The notes beneath the pieces are model-generated. The model did not search any database and was not told where the DNA came from. It was given only the letters and a program-made list of their open reading frames with translations. Shown here one piece after another: positions 52,854-62,711 of a stretch of 64,000 nt of DNA. This DNA is from Carboxydothermus pertinax (lineage in GTDB: Bacteria > Bacillota > Z-2901 > Carboxydothermales > Carboxydothermaceae). The first letter of the stretch is position 1. Each line of letters starts with the position of its first letter. The stretch is taken from positions 247,551 through 311,550 of the forward strand of contig NZ_BDJK01000055.1 of NCBI RefSeq assembly GCF_001950255.1, read 5' to 3'. Both the position numbers and the translations under genes were made by a program.

Positions 52854-53464
52854 CGTTTTAAACTCCCTCCTTCTAATAAAACTTTATAATTAACTCTTTT
52901 CGGTCTTAATTTCTCTGCAATGATCACCGCTTCTAAACTTTTTACAGCTGCGTCAATATCATCATTTAAAATTAAATAATCATACCAGTCACAATTAGCA
53001 ATTTCCTCGCGAGCCATCTTCATCCGTTTAGCAATAATTTCCTCGCGGTCAGTTCCTCTTTTACGTAACCTTTCCTCAAGGATCGCTATAGAAGGAGGTA
53101 AAATAAAAACAAAAATCCCTTCGGGATAACTCTTTTTTACTTGTCTTGCACCTTTAATATCAATTTCCAGAATAACGTCCTGGCCCCGAGCTAATGCTTC
53201 AAAAACTGGTTTTTTGGGAGTCCCGTAATAATTGCCATAAACATCTGCCCATTCCAAAAATTCTTTATTGGAAATCATTTGCTCAAATTTAGCACGATCA
53301 ATAAAATAATAATGGACACCCTCGATTTCTCCTACTCTTTTTTCCCGGGTAGTTGCTGAAATGGAATAAAAAAGATTGGGATTTCTCTTCCGGATTTCCT
53401 GACATATTGTACCTTTTCCTGCACCAGAAGGCCCGGAAACTACCAACAACATTCCTTTCTGCAT
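52850..53464 (-). CDS. gmk: Guanylate kinase
   Basis: Phosphorylates GMP to GDP. 204 residues from the ATG after GAAGGAG, giving MQKGMLLVVSGPSGAGKGTI with the P-loop at the N-terminus. SATTREKRVGEIEGVHYYF is the GMP-binding region. A frame opening 63 bases upstream inside remA is rejected. Confidence 0.97.
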   Translation of the reverse strand: MQKGMLLVVSGPSGAGKGTICQEIRKRNPNLFYSISATTREKRVGEIEGVHYYFIDRAKFEQMISNKEFLEWADVYGNYYGTPKKPVFEALARGQDVILEIDIKGARQVKKSYPEGIFVFILPPSIAILEERLRKRGTDREEIIAKRMKMAREEIANCDWYDYLILNDDIDAAVKSLEAVIIAEKLRPKRVNYKVLLEGGSLKR

Positions 53465-53480
53465 AGTTTCTCCTTCTCTG

Positions 53481-53744
53481 TTAAAAGTTTTCCTCTTGAC
53501 TTTCTTTGTTGGTGAGTCGATGAGCAACCGTTTCCGGCTGGACTGCCGATAAAATCACATGGTCACTATCCATTATAATAACCGCCCGGGTTCTGCGGCC
53601 ATAAGTTGCATCGATTAACATTCCCTTGTCCCTAGCTTCGGAAATTATCCGTTTTATGGGAGCCGATTCTGGACTTACTATAGAAATGATGCGATTAGCC
53701 GATACTATATTACCAAATCCAATGTTAATAAACTTAATTTCCAC
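53481..53744 (-). CDS. remA: RemA/DUF370 DNA-binding regulator
   Basis: 87 residues of the RemA family, a ring-forming DNA-binding protein that activates biofilm matrix and osmoprotection genes in Bacillus. Conserved segments are [19 protein letters not shown] and [22 protein letters not shown] start with AAAGGAGGG. The yicC-remA-gmk order is widely conserved; targets in this organism are unknown. Confidence 0.95.
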   Translation of the reverse strand: MEIKFINIGFGNIVSANRIISIVSPESAPIKRIISEARDKGMLIDATYGRRTRAVIIMDSDHVILSAVQPETVAHRLTNKESQEENF

Positions 53745-53757
53745 GAATTTCCCTCCT

Positions 53758-54624
53758 TTACTCTATATTTTGAACTTGTTCTCTAATTTTTTCAAGCTCG
53801 CTTTTTAAAATTACTACTTTTTCCGATATAAAAAGGTCATTAGCTTTGGAACCAATTGTATTGGTTTCCCTAAACATTTCTTGAATAATAAAATCCAGCT
53901 TTTTCCCAACCGGTCCCGGATCGTTTAAAACGCTCAGAAAAGCGGTAAGGTGGCTTTTTAAACGGGTAATCTCTTCGTCAATACTAACTTTATCGGTATA
54001 CAAAAGTACTTCCTGTAATATCCTCTCTTCAGGAATATCAATTGTCCCCCAGTCCTTTAATTTTTTTAAAAGCTTTTCTCGATATTCTTTTGGAAGTTCC
54101 GGGGCACGTAATTCTAACTCGGAAACTATGTTTTTAATAAAACTTATCTTTACCTCTAAATCCTCTTTTAAACGACTACCTTCTTCCCAACGCATAGCTA
54201 CAAATTTCCCTAAAGCTTCATTTAAGGGAACCAAAAAATAATTCCAGAGAAGCTCTTCGTCAACTTCCGGTTCGGTTATTTTAAAGATATCTGGTAACAT
54301 TAAAAGATCCTCAATTTCAATTTCTGAATTTAGCCCCAGAGCTTCGCCAATTTTTTTTAACTCGTTATAATATTCATAAACAAGATTCACATCAAGCTTT
54401 ACATTTTTGCTTAATGCCTCTTCAACTGTGACAAAAAGATCCACCTTACCTCTAAAAACTTTAGCCTGAACAACTTTTTTGATTTTTTCTTCAAGAAAAA
54501 AATAACGCCGGGGGAGTTTAATATTTATTTCAAGATATTTATGGTTTACTCCCCTGAGTTCTACCAAAATGCGGCCAAACTCGGAAATACTTTCGGCTCG
54601 GCCATACCCAGTCATACTTTGCAT
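53758..54624 (-). CDS. yicC: YicC-family endoribonuclease
   Basis: 288 residues of the YicC/YloC family, shown in E. coli and Bacillus to be a stress-linked endoribonuclease. [10 protein letters not shown] at the N-terminus, [12 protein letters not shown] and the C-terminal DUF1732 ending [18 protein letters not shown] are diagnostic. The chosen ATG has AGGGG at a workable distance; an ATG 9 bases upstream abuts that site. Confidence 0.93.
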   Translation of the reverse strand: MQSMTGYGRAESISEFGRILVELRGVNHKYLEINIKLPRRYFFLEEKIKKVVQAKVFRGKVDLFVTVEEALSKNVKLDVNLVYEYYNELKKIGEALGLNSEIEIEDLLMLPDIFKITEPEVDEELLWNYFLVPLNEALGKFVAMRWEEGSRLKEDLEVKISFIKNIVSELELRAPELPKEYREKLLKKLKDWGTIDIPEERILQEVLLYTDKVSIDEEITRLKSHLTAFLSVLNDPGPVGKKLDFIIQEMFRETNTIGSKANDLFISEKVVILKSELEKIREQVQNIE

Positions 54625-54636
54625 CCAAAACATCCC

Positions 54637-55815
54637 CTACTCTAAATTTGTAAGAAATTTTGCCAAGCGGTCTAATCCTTCTTTTATATCTTCTAGACTC
54701 AAAGCATAGGATAGGCGGACAAAACGGTCATCCCCAAAGGCAATTCCCGGAACCATAGCTACCATGTAATACTCTAACATAATTTGGGCAAAATCGGTAC
54801 TAGAATTTATCATCCGCCCTAAATGTTTTTTCCCAAAATATTGGTCTATTTGAGGAAAGATGTAAAAAGCACCTTCCGGTTTAATAACTTTGAGATTTAA
54901 TTCCTGGAGTCTAGCTAATACATAATCCCGGCGTTTTTTAAATTCTTTAACCATCTGTTCTACCTTTTCATCTTCAGCATTTAAGGCAGCTAACGCCCCC
55001 CACTGGGCAAAAGAAGTAGGATTAGAAGTCTGGTGACTTTGTAACTCAATTAGTTTAGAAGCATAATTACTTGCAGTAGCCACATAACCCAAACGCCAAC
55101 CAGTCATGCTGTGGCTTTTGGAAAAACCATTGACAATAAAGGTCTTTTCTTTTAACTCTGGATTAGCAGTTACAAAACTTTCTGGCTTTGCGTTAAAATA
55201 AATTCGCTCATAAATTTCATCGGCAATGACATATATATCCGTGTTTTTTATAACCTGCCCAATTTTCTTTAACTCAGCAAAAGAATAAACAACTCCCGTA
55301 GGATTTGAAGGAGAATTTAAAATAATTGCCTTGGTCTTTGGAGTAAAAAAATCCTTTAACTTATCTGGTCTAAGTTTAAAGTTTTCTTCTGTAGGAACGA
55401 AAACCGGGATTCCACCCGCCAATTTTACCTGTTCAACATAACTTACCCAGTAGGGAACGGGAATTAAAACTTCATCCCCAGGGTTTAAAAGAATTTGAAA
55501 AATATTATAAAGACCATGTTTGGCGCCACAAGTTACCACTACTTCTTTTTCTTCATATTTTAAACCGGTTCGCTTGGTCACATATTCAGCTATTTTTTCC
55601 CTAAGCTCTGAAATCCCTCCCACCGGAGTATACTTAGTTTTCCCCTGTTTTAAGGCATTAATTGCCGCCTCTTTTATATATTCCGGTGTATCGAAATCAG
55701 GCTCCCCAACCCCAAAATTTATCACTTTTTCCCCTTTATTTATAAGCTCTTTTGCCTTTTTATCAATTGCTAAAGTTGGAGACTCCCCAATTAGTTTGGC
55801 GCGCTCTGAAAACAT
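54637..55815 (-). CDS. aspC: Aspartate aminotransferase, class I
   Basis: PLP aminotransferase of about 392 residues, with GVGEPDFDTPEYI, NSPSNPTG, ADEIYERI and the Schiff-base Lys in FSKSHSMTGWRLG. This is the thermophile/Bacillus 1-beta group of aspartate aminotransferases; other amino donors are possible. The ATG is set by AGGGGTGA 5 bases before it; a GTG 9 bases upstream lies in that site. It follows dapL across a terminator hairpin. Confidence 0.92.
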   Translation of the reverse strand: MFSERAKLIGESPTLAIDKKAKELINKGEKVINFGVGEPDFDTPEYIKEAAINALKQGKTKYTPVGGISELREKIAEYVTKRTGLKYEEKEVVVTCGAKHGLYNIFQILLNPGDEVLIPVPYWVSYVEQVKLAGGIPVFVPTEENFKLRPDKLKDFFTPKTKAIILNSPSNPTGVVYSFAELKKIGQVIKNTDIYVIADEIYERIYFNAKPESFVTANPELKEKTFIVNGFSKSHSMTGWRLGYVATASNYASKLIELQSHQTSNPTSFAQWGALAALNAEDEKVEQMVKEFKKRRDYVLARLQELNLKVIKPEGAFYIFPQIDQYFGKKHLGRMINSSTDFAQIMLEYYMVAMVPGIAFGDDRFVRLSYALSLEDIKEGLDRLAKFLTNLE

Positions 55816-55841
55816 CAATCTCACCCCTTGAATTTTTCATG

Positions 55842-55876
55842 AAAAAAGTCCACTCCCTCAAAACCGAGGGATGGAC
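55842..55876 (-). terminator. Terminator-like hairpin between dapL and aspC
   Basis: GTCCATCCCTC and GAGGGAGTGGAC pair with one mismatch around GGTTTT and are followed by six T on the minus strand. It is 9 bases after the dapL stop and shortly before the aspC ribosome binding site. Confidence 0.85.
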
Positions 55877-55884
55877 ATTAAAAA

Positions 55885-57057
55885 CTAAAATTCTACTTTA
55901 CCTAAATGTTGCTCTATTCTTTTTAACGCTTCAATTAATCTTTCTGTTGCTAGAGTTAAAGAAATTCTAAAATAACCTTCCCCGGCGGTTCCATAACCAT
56001 TTCCGGGAGTTACCACTACTCCAGCTTTTTCAATTAAATATTCAGCAAAGCTAGCTGAGGTAAATCCTTTGGGAACTGGCGCCCAGATATAAAAAGTACC
56101 TTTTGGTTTTTGTAAATTCCACCCCAATTTATTTAAGGTGTCAATTACTAAATCCCGTCTCTTGGCATAAAGTTCACAAAGTTCGCCAACCACATCTTGG
56201 GGGCCTTCCAAAGCTTTAATACCGGCATATTGAATAGCTTGAAATACTCCGGAATCAATATTAGACTTTAGCCGACCCAAAGCATCAATCGCTTTAGCAT
56301 TCCCTACAGCCCAACCAATCCGCCAGCCAGTCATATTGTATGTTTTAGACAGAGAATGAAATTCTATAGCTACATCTTTCGCCCCTCTTACTTCTAAAAA
56401 GCTTGGTGCCCGATAACCATCAAAAGTAATTTCCGAATACGCAGCATCATGGCAAATTAACACCTCATATTTTTTAGCAAAGAAAACCGCTTTTTCAAAA
56501 AACTCGAGATTGGCAACTGCCCCGGTAGGATTATTGGGATAGTTTAAAAACATTAATTTAGCTTTGCGGAAAACCTCTTCCGAAATACTTTCTAAATCAG
56601 GTAAAAACCCCTTTTTAGGGTCTAAAGGCATTTTAAATGTGGTACCACCAGCTAATATAGTACCACCCTCATATACCGGATATCCTGGATCCGGAACCAA
56701 GACCACATCCCCAGGATCAACATAACACCAGGAAATATGAGCAATTCCCTCTTTGGAACCTAAAAGCGATACTACTTCGGTTTTAGGATTTAATTCCACT
56801 CCAAATCTTCTTTGATACCAGGAAGCTACCGCCTGACGATAGGAAAGCATTCCTACTGAAGAAGGATATTGATGGTTTTCAGGATTTTGGGCAGCCTGGT
56901 AAAGTTCTTCAATTATGTGCTGAGGAGTTGGTTGATCAGGATCGCCAATTCCCAGGCTTATAACATCAACACCCGCTTCTTTTTTTTCGGCAATTAATTT
57001 TTCAATACGAGCAAATAAATAAGGTGGTAAATTTCTAACTCGTGTTGCTTCTAGCAT
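55885..57057 (-). CDS. dapL: LL-diaminopimelate aminotransferase
   Basis: 390-residue PLP enzyme with [22 protein letters not shown] and the Lys in [17 protein letters not shown]. The whole pattern, and position after dapF, fit DapL, which converts tetrahydrodipicolinate directly to LL-diaminopimelate, so no succinyl or acetyl branch is needed. A general alanine/aspartate aminotransferase role is the alternative. ATG with AAGGAGATG-like site. Confidence 0.9.
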   Translation of the reverse strand: MLEATRVRNLPPYLFARIEKLIAEKKEAGVDVISLGIGDPDQPTPQHIIEELYQAAQNPENHQYPSSVGMLSYRQAVASWYQRRFGVELNPKTEVVSLLGSKEGIAHISWCYVDPGDVVLVPDPGYPVYEGGTILAGGTTFKMPLDPKKGFLPDLESISEEVFRKAKLMFLNYPNNPTGAVANLEFFEKAVFFAKKYEVLICHDAAYSEITFDGYRAPSFLEVRGAKDVAIEFHSLSKTYNMTGWRIGWAVGNAKAIDALGRLKSNIDSGVFQAIQYAGIKALEGPQDVVGELCELYAKRRDLVIDTLNKLGWNLQKPKGTFYIWAPVPKGFTSASFAEYLIEKAGVVVTPGNGYGTAGEGYFRISLTLATERLIEALKRIEQHLGKVEF

Positions 57058-57098
57058 TTGGCATCTCCTTTCCCAAATTTATATCTATTAGCAAGAAA

Positions 57099-57923
57099 TT
57101 ATAAATAATATTCTCCCCGAAATACTATCTCAGCCGGGCCAGTCATATATACACTTTCACCAAAGTTCCAGTTAATAAATAAACTTCCACCGGGCAATAT
57201 TACCTCTACCGCTTCTGTTAAATGACCTAAAATTCGACCAGCCACCACCACTGCCGAAGCCCCTGTCCCGCAAGCCAGAGTTGCTCCAGCTCCGCGCTCC
57301 CATACTAAGACTTTAACTTTTTTTGAATTTTCTATTTCCACAAATTCTACATTGGTTTTACGGGGGAATAAGGGATGTGTTTCAATTGCCGGGCCTATTT
57401 TTTCTAATTCTATTTTAGCCAAAGAATCAACAAAAATCACCGCATGGGGATTCCCCATCGATACCGCAGTAAAATAAAACTTCTGCCCCAATACTTCTAT
57501 GGGTATATTAACCGGCTCTTCTTCTACCGCAACCGGTATTTCTTGTGGTTTTAAAATTGGTCGGCCCATGTCTACCCGCACTAAGTTATTTTCTAGAACC
57601 TCAGGTTTAATAATTCCGGCTAAAGTCTCGACAGCTAAACTCCTTTTTGTCGGCTTATATTTTTCAACGTAATAGCGGGCAACACACCGGATAGCATTAC
57701 CACACATTTCCGCCTCGCTACCATCGGAATTAATAATTCTCATCCTAAAATCAGCTTTAGACGATGGAAGCAACAACACTAAACCATCAGCACCAATTCC
57801 AAAACGCCGGTCACAAATTTTTCGCCCTAATTCCGGGAGACTTTGGTTGGCTAAGCTAGGATTTGTAATTTCATCCACTACCACAAAATCATTGCCCAAA
57901 CCATGCATTTTCAAAAACTCCAT
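57099..57923 (-). CDS. dapF: Diaminopimelate epimerase
   Basis: Makes meso-diaminopimelate for lysine and peptidoglycan. 274 residues with the two catalytic cysteines in AEMCGNAIRC and ACGTGASAVV. MEFLKMHGLGNDFVVVDE is the typical N-terminus. ATG after AGGGAGG; a frame opening 60 bases upstream would span the promoter and is rejected. Confidence 0.97.
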   Translation of the reverse strand: MEFLKMHGLGNDFVVVDEITNPSLANQSLPELGRKICDRRFGIGADGLVLLLPSSKADFRMRIINSDGSEAEMCGNAIRCVARYYVEKYKPTKRSLAVETLAGIIKPEVLENNLVRVDMGRPILKPQEIPVAVEEEPVNIPIEVLGQKFYFTAVSMGNPHAVIFVDSLAKIELEKIGPAIETHPLFPRKTNVEFVEIENSKKVKVLVWERGAGATLACGTGASAVVVAGRILGHLTEAVEVILPGGSLFINWNFGESVYMTGPAEIVFRGEYYL

Positions 57924-57954
57924 TTTAAACCTCCCTAAAAAAACCATTTTTTTT

Positions 57955-57983
57955 ATAATAATTTTTTTATAATTATTCGTCAA
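57955..57983 (-). promoter_or_regulatory. Sigma-A promoter for dapF-dapL
   Basis: TTGACG, 17 bases, TATTAT on the minus strand, about 32 bases upstream of the dapF start. Confidence 0.75.
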
Positions 57984-58011
57984 CCTCGCTAATTTAAGAA
58001 AAACTGTATAC

Positions 58012-58040
58012 TTGCCAAAAAATAATTTTATGATTACGAT
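58012..58040 (+). promoter_or_regulatory. Possible promoter for rqcH
   Basis: TTGCCA, 17 bases, TACGAT on the plus strand, with the GGGGAGG ribosome binding site only about 5 bases after the -10. The -10 is weak, so this is tentative. Confidence 0.4.
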
Positions 58041-58058
58041 AAATGGGGAGGTATTTAA

Positions 58059-59780
58059 ATGAATTATCTACTCTTAAAAGCTGTTGTGGAAGAATTAGCG
58101 CAAAACTTAACAGGGCACCGCGTAGACCAAATATTCTATTTAGATAAACTTTCAATTTTGCTAAACTTTTTTCACCCAAAATTTGGAGAAAGTTACCTTT
58201 ATCTTTCAGCGAGTAACGACTTCGCAGCAATTTTTATCACCGAAAGTTCCCTTTTTGCTTCCAAAATGACCACTCCCTTTTTAAACTCATGTCAAAATTT
58301 CCTATTAGGAAAAAGGCTTTTTAAAATTGAAGTTCCACCTTGGGAACGAAATGTTTGTCTAGAATTTTTAGATCCCAAAACCGCAGAAAAAGTGTATTTA
58401 TTTCTTGAAATTATGGGGAAACACAGTAACCTTTTACTGGTAAATCAAGACTTTATTATCGTTGATGCTATTAAGCGTTATGGCGAAAACCAAAGCCGGT
58501 ACCGGGAAGTACTACCAGGAAAACCGTATATTCCTCCGCCAAAGCCTGAAGCCTTTCTCCTTAATAATTTAACGTTAGAAACTTTTTTAAGACTTTTTAT
58601 CCAAAGCCCCAATTTAACCCTGGGAGATTTTTTTAAAAGACATATCATTGGTCTAGGTACCTTTTTACTTAAAGAAGTTTTTTTTCTTACAAATTTAAAG
58701 GCGGATACACCCTGTAAAGAACTGAGCACCCAGCAAATTGAGGAACTTTATGCAACATTGATATCTTTAGTAAACAAAAATCCCATGCCAGTTTTATATT
58801 TCAATGATAACATTCCCTTTTACCCGGCACCCTTTGAACTTAAATCCTTAAAAGATTTTGTAAAACAGCCCGGCTCGCCTTGTGAGGTAAGTGCTCAATA
58901 CTATTTATACCATCGTTATCGGCGTGAGTTTGATAGCCTTACGCTTACCTTAAAAAATGCCATTAATAAAAAACTAAAAAACCTTCAAGAACGAATAGTT
59001 GAATTAAAGGCTAAAATAAAAGAATATGAAAATGCTCAAGAATTTAAAAATTTTGGCGACTTGCTCTTAGCTTTTCAGCACCAAGTCGCAAAGGGTAGTT
59101 CTAGGGTAAAGCTTCAAAATTGGGACGGAACGCCAATTGAGATTTCCTTAGATCCGGCAAAATCACCCATAGAAAACGCCGAACTTTTTTATAAAAAGTA
59201 TCAAAAAGCAAAAAAAGGGCTTAACATAGCCCAGACCCAATTACAGATAACCCAAGAAGAACTTGAATATTATAAAACCCTACAATTTCAAGTGGAAGAT
59301 GCTCGAAGCTTAGAAGACTTAGAAGAAATTAAACAAGAATTAGGTATAGATAATAACCCTAAAAGCAAAAAGCTTAAAAAAACTCCACCCAATTTTTTAA
59401 CCTTTACTACATCTAATGGAAATAAAGTTTATGTGGGCAAAAACAATTGGCAAAATGATTATTTAACATTTAAAGTAGCTAAAGATAATGACCTCTGGTT
59501 TCATGCTAAAAATATTCCTGGAGCTCACGTCATTTTAAAATGCGAAAAAGTTCCTGATGAACAGTCAATCCTTGAAGCTGCAGTAATTGCCGCTACTTTT
59601 AGCCGCGCCCGCTTTGGTAAAAAAATACCGGTAGATTATACCTTGCGCAAGTACGTCCATAAACCAGTTGGGGCAAAACCAGGTTTTGTCATCTACCAGC
59701 ATGAAAAAACAATTTTTGTTGACCCTAATTTAAAGCTACTTCAAACACGACTTCCCGGTTTTACCACCGGTAAACCCTGA
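58059..59780 (+). CDS. rqcH: RqcH/NFACT-family ribosome rescue factor
   Basis: 573 residues. NFACT-N domain (about 1-290), a long charged coiled coil (about 295-430) and the C-terminal NFACT-R domain with DLWFHAKNIPGAHVIL. In Bacillus RqcH adds alanine tails to nascent chains on stalled 50S subunits; older annotations call it fibronectin-binding protein. ATG with GGGGAGG. Its last 40 bases overlap pyrE on the opposite strand. In Bacillus the homologue yloA also lies between pyrE and yicC. Confidence 0.94.
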   Translation: MNYLLLKAVVEELAQNLTGHRVDQIFYLDKLSILLNFFHPKFGESYLYLSASNDFAAIFITESSLFASKMTTPFLNSCQNFLLGKRLFKIEVPPWERNVCLEFLDPKTAEKVYLFLEIMGKHSNLLLVNQDFIIVDAIKRYGENQSRYREVLPGKPYIPPPKPEAFLLNNLTLETFLRLFIQSPNLTLGDFFKRHIIGLGTFLLKEVFFLTNLKADTPCKELSTQQIEELYATLISLVNKNPMPVLYFNDNIPFYPAPFELKSLKDFVKQPGSPCEVSAQYYLYHRYRREFDSLTLTLKNAINKKLKNLQERIVELKAKIKEYENAQEFKNFGDLLLAFQHQVAKGSSRVKLQNWDGTPIEISLDPAKSPIENAELFYKKYQKAKKGLNIAQTQLQITQEELEYYKTLQFQVEDARSLEDLEEIKQELGIDNNPKSKKLKKTPPNFLTFTTSNGNKVYVGKNNWQNDYLTFKVAKDNDLWFHAKNIPGAHVILKCEKVPDEQSILEAAVIAATFSRARFGKKIPVDYTLRKYVHKPVGAKPGFVIYQHEKTIFVDPNLKLLQTRLPGFTTGKP

Positions 59781-60307
59781 GCACATAGGGGACAATTTTC
59801 AGGAGCATACGTTTTAACTTTAATCGTTAATAAAGACTCAAAAGGTACACCAAAGTCCACAGTTCCACCGCTACGGTCTACCAGGGAAGCAACTGCTACA
59901 ACCTCTCCCCCTAAGCTTTTTATTAATTCGATTACTTCCCTGGTAGAACCCCCGGTAGTTACCACATCTTCTACTACTATAACTTTTTCGCCAGGTTTTA
60001 TGGTAAAACCTCTTCTTAGCCGCATCATGCCGTCCTCCCGTTCGGCAAACAAAGCTTTCAACTTTAATACTCTTGCCATTTCATAGGCCAGGATTATGCC
60101 GCCAATTGCCGGCCCAATTACAAGATCCGCTTTTATTTTGCTAGAATTTAATTTTTCCGCAAGGATCTCACATAATTTTTGCGAAATTTCCGGTTCAACT
60201 GTTAGTAAAGCACATTGGAAATATTTATCACTATGTAAGCCCGAAGATAATTTAAAATGTCCTTCTAATAACGCTTTTTTTTCGAGAAATAAGTTATAAA
60301 TGTCCAT
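59741..60307 (-). CDS. pyrE: Orotate phosphoribosyltransferase
   Basis: 188 residues with the PRPP motif VVEDVVTTGGST, the SGLHSDKYFQCA N-terminal segment and GPAIGGIILAYE. Overlaps pyrF by 14 bases. The C-terminal tail with CPLCAQGLP is a short Cys-containing extension seen in some thermophile PyrE proteins. The 3' end is shared antisense with rqcH. Confidence 0.97.
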   Translation of the reverse strand: MDIYNLFLEKKALLEGHFKLSSGLHSDKYFQCALLTVEPEISQKLCEILAEKLNSSKIKADLVIGPAIGGIILAYEMARVLKLKALFAEREDGMMRLRRGFTIKPGEKVIVVEDVVTTGGSTREVIELIKSLGGEVVAVASLVDRSGGTVDFGVPFESLLTIKVKTYAPENCPLCAQGLPVVKPGSRV

Positions 60308-61016
60308 TTAGCCCACCTGCCATTTCCTCCAAGTATTTTTTAGCAGCAATTTTTCGGTTCATTGCTGCCACAATTGGCCTACCAACTACTAAATAATCTG
60401 CCCCAAGTTCTAAAGCTCTTTTGGGGGTTACAACCCTTTTTTGATCAAAATTTCCATCTTCCAAACGTCGAATTCCAGGAGTTACCGTGATAAAATCCTG
60501 CCCACATAGTTTTTTTATAAAAGACGCTTCTAAGGCTGAAGCTACCACACCATCTAAACCCGCATCTTTGGCCTCCTTGGCTAAAAGAGAAACTAAATGC
60601 GAAAGCTCAATTTTTAAACCGATTTGCTCTAAAGCCTTTTGGTTCATGCTCGTAAGAACAGTAACCCCAAGAATAATAGGAACTTTACAATTTTTCTTTA
60701 AAGCTTCATTTTTTACCCTATACGCCGCCCTTAGCATTTCCTGCCCCCCAAGGGCATGGACATTAACCATATCAATTCCCAGATTAATTAAATTTTTTAG
60801 CGCCCGGGAAACCGTATTGGGAATATCATGAAGCTTTAAGTCCAGAAATACCTTTAAGCCTAAATTTTTGAGGTCATCAATTAACCTTGGCCCTTCGCGG
60901 TAAAAAAGTTCCATCCCAACTTTAAAGAAGTTAACGGTGTCTTTTAGTTCCTCCACAACTTCCAAAGCCTGAATCCTATCAGGGACGTCTAAAGCCACAA
61001 TTAATTTTTCATTCAT
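60294..61016 (-). CDS. pyrF: Orotidine 5'-phosphate decarboxylase
   Basis: Final step to UMP. 240 residues with ALDVPDRIQAL and the catalytic DLKLHDIPNTV motif. Starts within the last codons of pyrD (4-base overlap). Confidence 0.98.
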   Translation of the reverse strand: MNEKLIVALDVPDRIQALEVVEELKDTVNFFKVGMELFYREGPRLIDDLKNLGLKVFLDLKLHDIPNTVSRALKNLINLGIDMVNVHALGGQEMLRAAYRVKNEALKKNCKVPIILGVTVLTSMNQKALEQIGLKIELSHLVSLLAKEAKDAGLDGVVASALEASFIKKLCGQDFITVTPGIRRLEDGNFDQKRVVTPKRALELGADYLVVGRPIVAAMNRKIAAKKYLEEMAGGLNGHL

Positions 61017-61933
61017 CCTTCTCCCCCCCGATGAACAATCCCGGTTAATTCAGAAATATTTCCTAACGCTGAATCCTTCACGTAAAGCTCTAATTGTTCA
61101 ACTAACCGCGGCAAAAACCCAGGATCAACGAGATTTTGACTTCCAACTTGAACAGCAGTCGCCCCGGCCATAATAAATTCCAGCGCCGCATCTAAACTAT
61201 CAATACCTCCCACTCCAATTATGGGAATGGAAACAGCTTTAAAGCAATCATAAACCATTTTTATCGCCATAGGACGAATAGCAGGGCCGGATACACCACC
61301 ATAAAAATTACCCAAAAGCGGTTTTTTGTTCTTAACATCAATTACCATACCGGTAAAAGTATTGATTAAAGTTAAAGCATCGGCTCCAGCATTTTCGGAA
61401 GCTTTAGCAAAAATAGTAATGTCCGTTACGTTTGGAGTAAGCTTAACAATGATGGGCTTTCGGTAAATTTTTCTAACCGCAGAAACAATTTGTTTAAGTG
61501 CTTCCAAATCTGTACCAAAAGCCATGCCACCTTTTTTGACGTTTGGACAGGAAACATTTAGTTCTAAAGCTTTTATTTCCTCAAATTTTTGCGCCTCATT
61601 GGCTAAAAATACAAATTCTTCTACACTTTCACCGGCAATGTTTAAAATTAATACCTCATGTAAGGCTTTGATTTGGGGTAAAATTTTTTCACGAAAATAT
61701 TCCCATCCTGGATTGGCAAGTCCAATAGAATTAATAAGCCCGGACGAAAGTTCAAAAACTCTAGGAGGAACATTGCCAAGCCGGGGATTTTTGGTAATAG
61801 TTTTTACCACCAATGCCCCTAATTTTTTTAAATCAAAAAAATCTTTAAACTCCAATCCAAATCCAAAAGTTCCCGAAGCTGGCATCACAGGATTTTTTAA
61901 GGTAAGTTCTCCAATGTTAACCATAAGACTCAT
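61013..61933 (-). CDS. pyrD: Dihydroorotate dehydrogenase (NAD-dependent type), catalytic subunit
   Basis: 306 residues of class 1B, which pairs with the PyrK electron-transfer subunit. It has NPVMPASGTFGFG, the catalytic Cys in LNVSCPNVKKGG and GVGGIDSLDAALEFIMAGA for FMN. 4-base overlaps on both sides indicate coupled synthesis with pyrK and pyrF. Confidence 0.98.
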   Translation of the reverse strand: MSLMVNIGELTLKNPVMPASGTFGFGLEFKDFFDLKKLGALVVKTITKNPRLGNVPPRVFELSSGLINSIGLANPGWEYFREKILPQIKALHEVLILNIAGESVEEFVFLANEAQKFEEIKALELNVSCPNVKKGGMAFGTDLEALKQIVSAVRKIYRKPIIVKLTPNVTDITIFAKASENAGADALTLINTFTGMVIDVKNKKPLLGNFYGGVSGPAIRPMAIKMVYDCFKAVSIPIIGVGGIDSLDAALEFIMAGATAVQVGSQNLVDPGFLPRLVEQLELYVKDSALGNISELTGIVHRGGEG

Positions 61934-62700
61934 AAAACCACATCCTTAAAATTAAATACAGGTCCATCCTGACAAACTTTTTTGTAAATTATCCCATCTT
62001 TATTTTTTAGTTGAACCGCACAACCCAAGCAGGCCCCAAAACCACATGCCATATAGCTTTCTAAGGAAACTTCAATTAACCCTGGAAAGTCTTTGAGAAT
62101 TGGTTTTACAGCCTTTAACATCCCCATGGGTCCGCAAAGGTAAATTTGGTCATAAGCCATAATTTCTTTAGTTAAAAGCCCGTCTCGAACTGACCCTCGA
62201 TTTCCCAAGCCCGGCTCTTCACAATACACTTCCATCTCCTTTTTAAATTTACTATAGATTTCAGCAATAAACTGCCGAGCATTTCTTACGCCGTAGAGAA
62301 AGCTTACTTTTCCTCCATCTTCAATTATTCTCTTGGCAAGAAAATTTAAAGGAGCTACTCCAATACCACCGGCAATAAGAAGACTTTTCCCAGGCCTCCT
62401 GGTAAAACCCCGGCCTAAAGGTAAGAGCATACTAATTTCTTGGCCAGGATTTATCTCTCCCAGAGCTTTTGTTCCCCTACCAACCACTTTTACATAAAAA
62501 GTTACCATGCCCGTTTTTATATCTAAATCAGCAAAGCTAAAGGGGCGCCTCAAATAAACCCCTTTAGCTTCAACTTTGAGCATGGCAAAACTTCCAGGAT
62601 CGATAAAAGCTAAAATTTTTTCCGAAAGGTAGACTTTTAGTTTAAAAATTTCCTCGGTTATAAACTGTTTATCCACCACTACACCTTTTAAATCCTGCAT
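61930..62700 (-). CDS. pyrK: Dihydroorotate dehydrogenase electron-transfer subunit PyrK
   Basis: 256 residues with an FAD domain (RRPFSFAD), an NAD domain (IAGGIGVAPLNFLAKR, CGPMGMLKAV) and a [2Fe-2S] site with CGFGACLGCAV plus a later Cys. It passes electrons from PyrD to NAD. ATG start, 11 bases after the carB stop. Confidence 0.97.
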   Translation of the reverse strand: MQDLKGVVVDKQFITEEIFKLKVYLSEKILAFIDPGSFAMLKVEAKGVYLRRPFSFADLDIKTGMVTFYVKVVGRGTKALGEINPGQEISMLLPLGRGFTRRPGKSLLIAGGIGVAPLNFLAKRIIEDGGKVSFLYGVRNARQFIAEIYSKFKKEMEVYCEEPGLGNRGSVRDGLLTKEIMAYDQIYLCGPMGMLKAVKPILKDFPGLIEVSLESYMACGFGACLGCAVQLKNKDGIIYKKVCQDGPVFNFKDVVL

Positions 62701-62711
62701 AAGCTCTCTCC

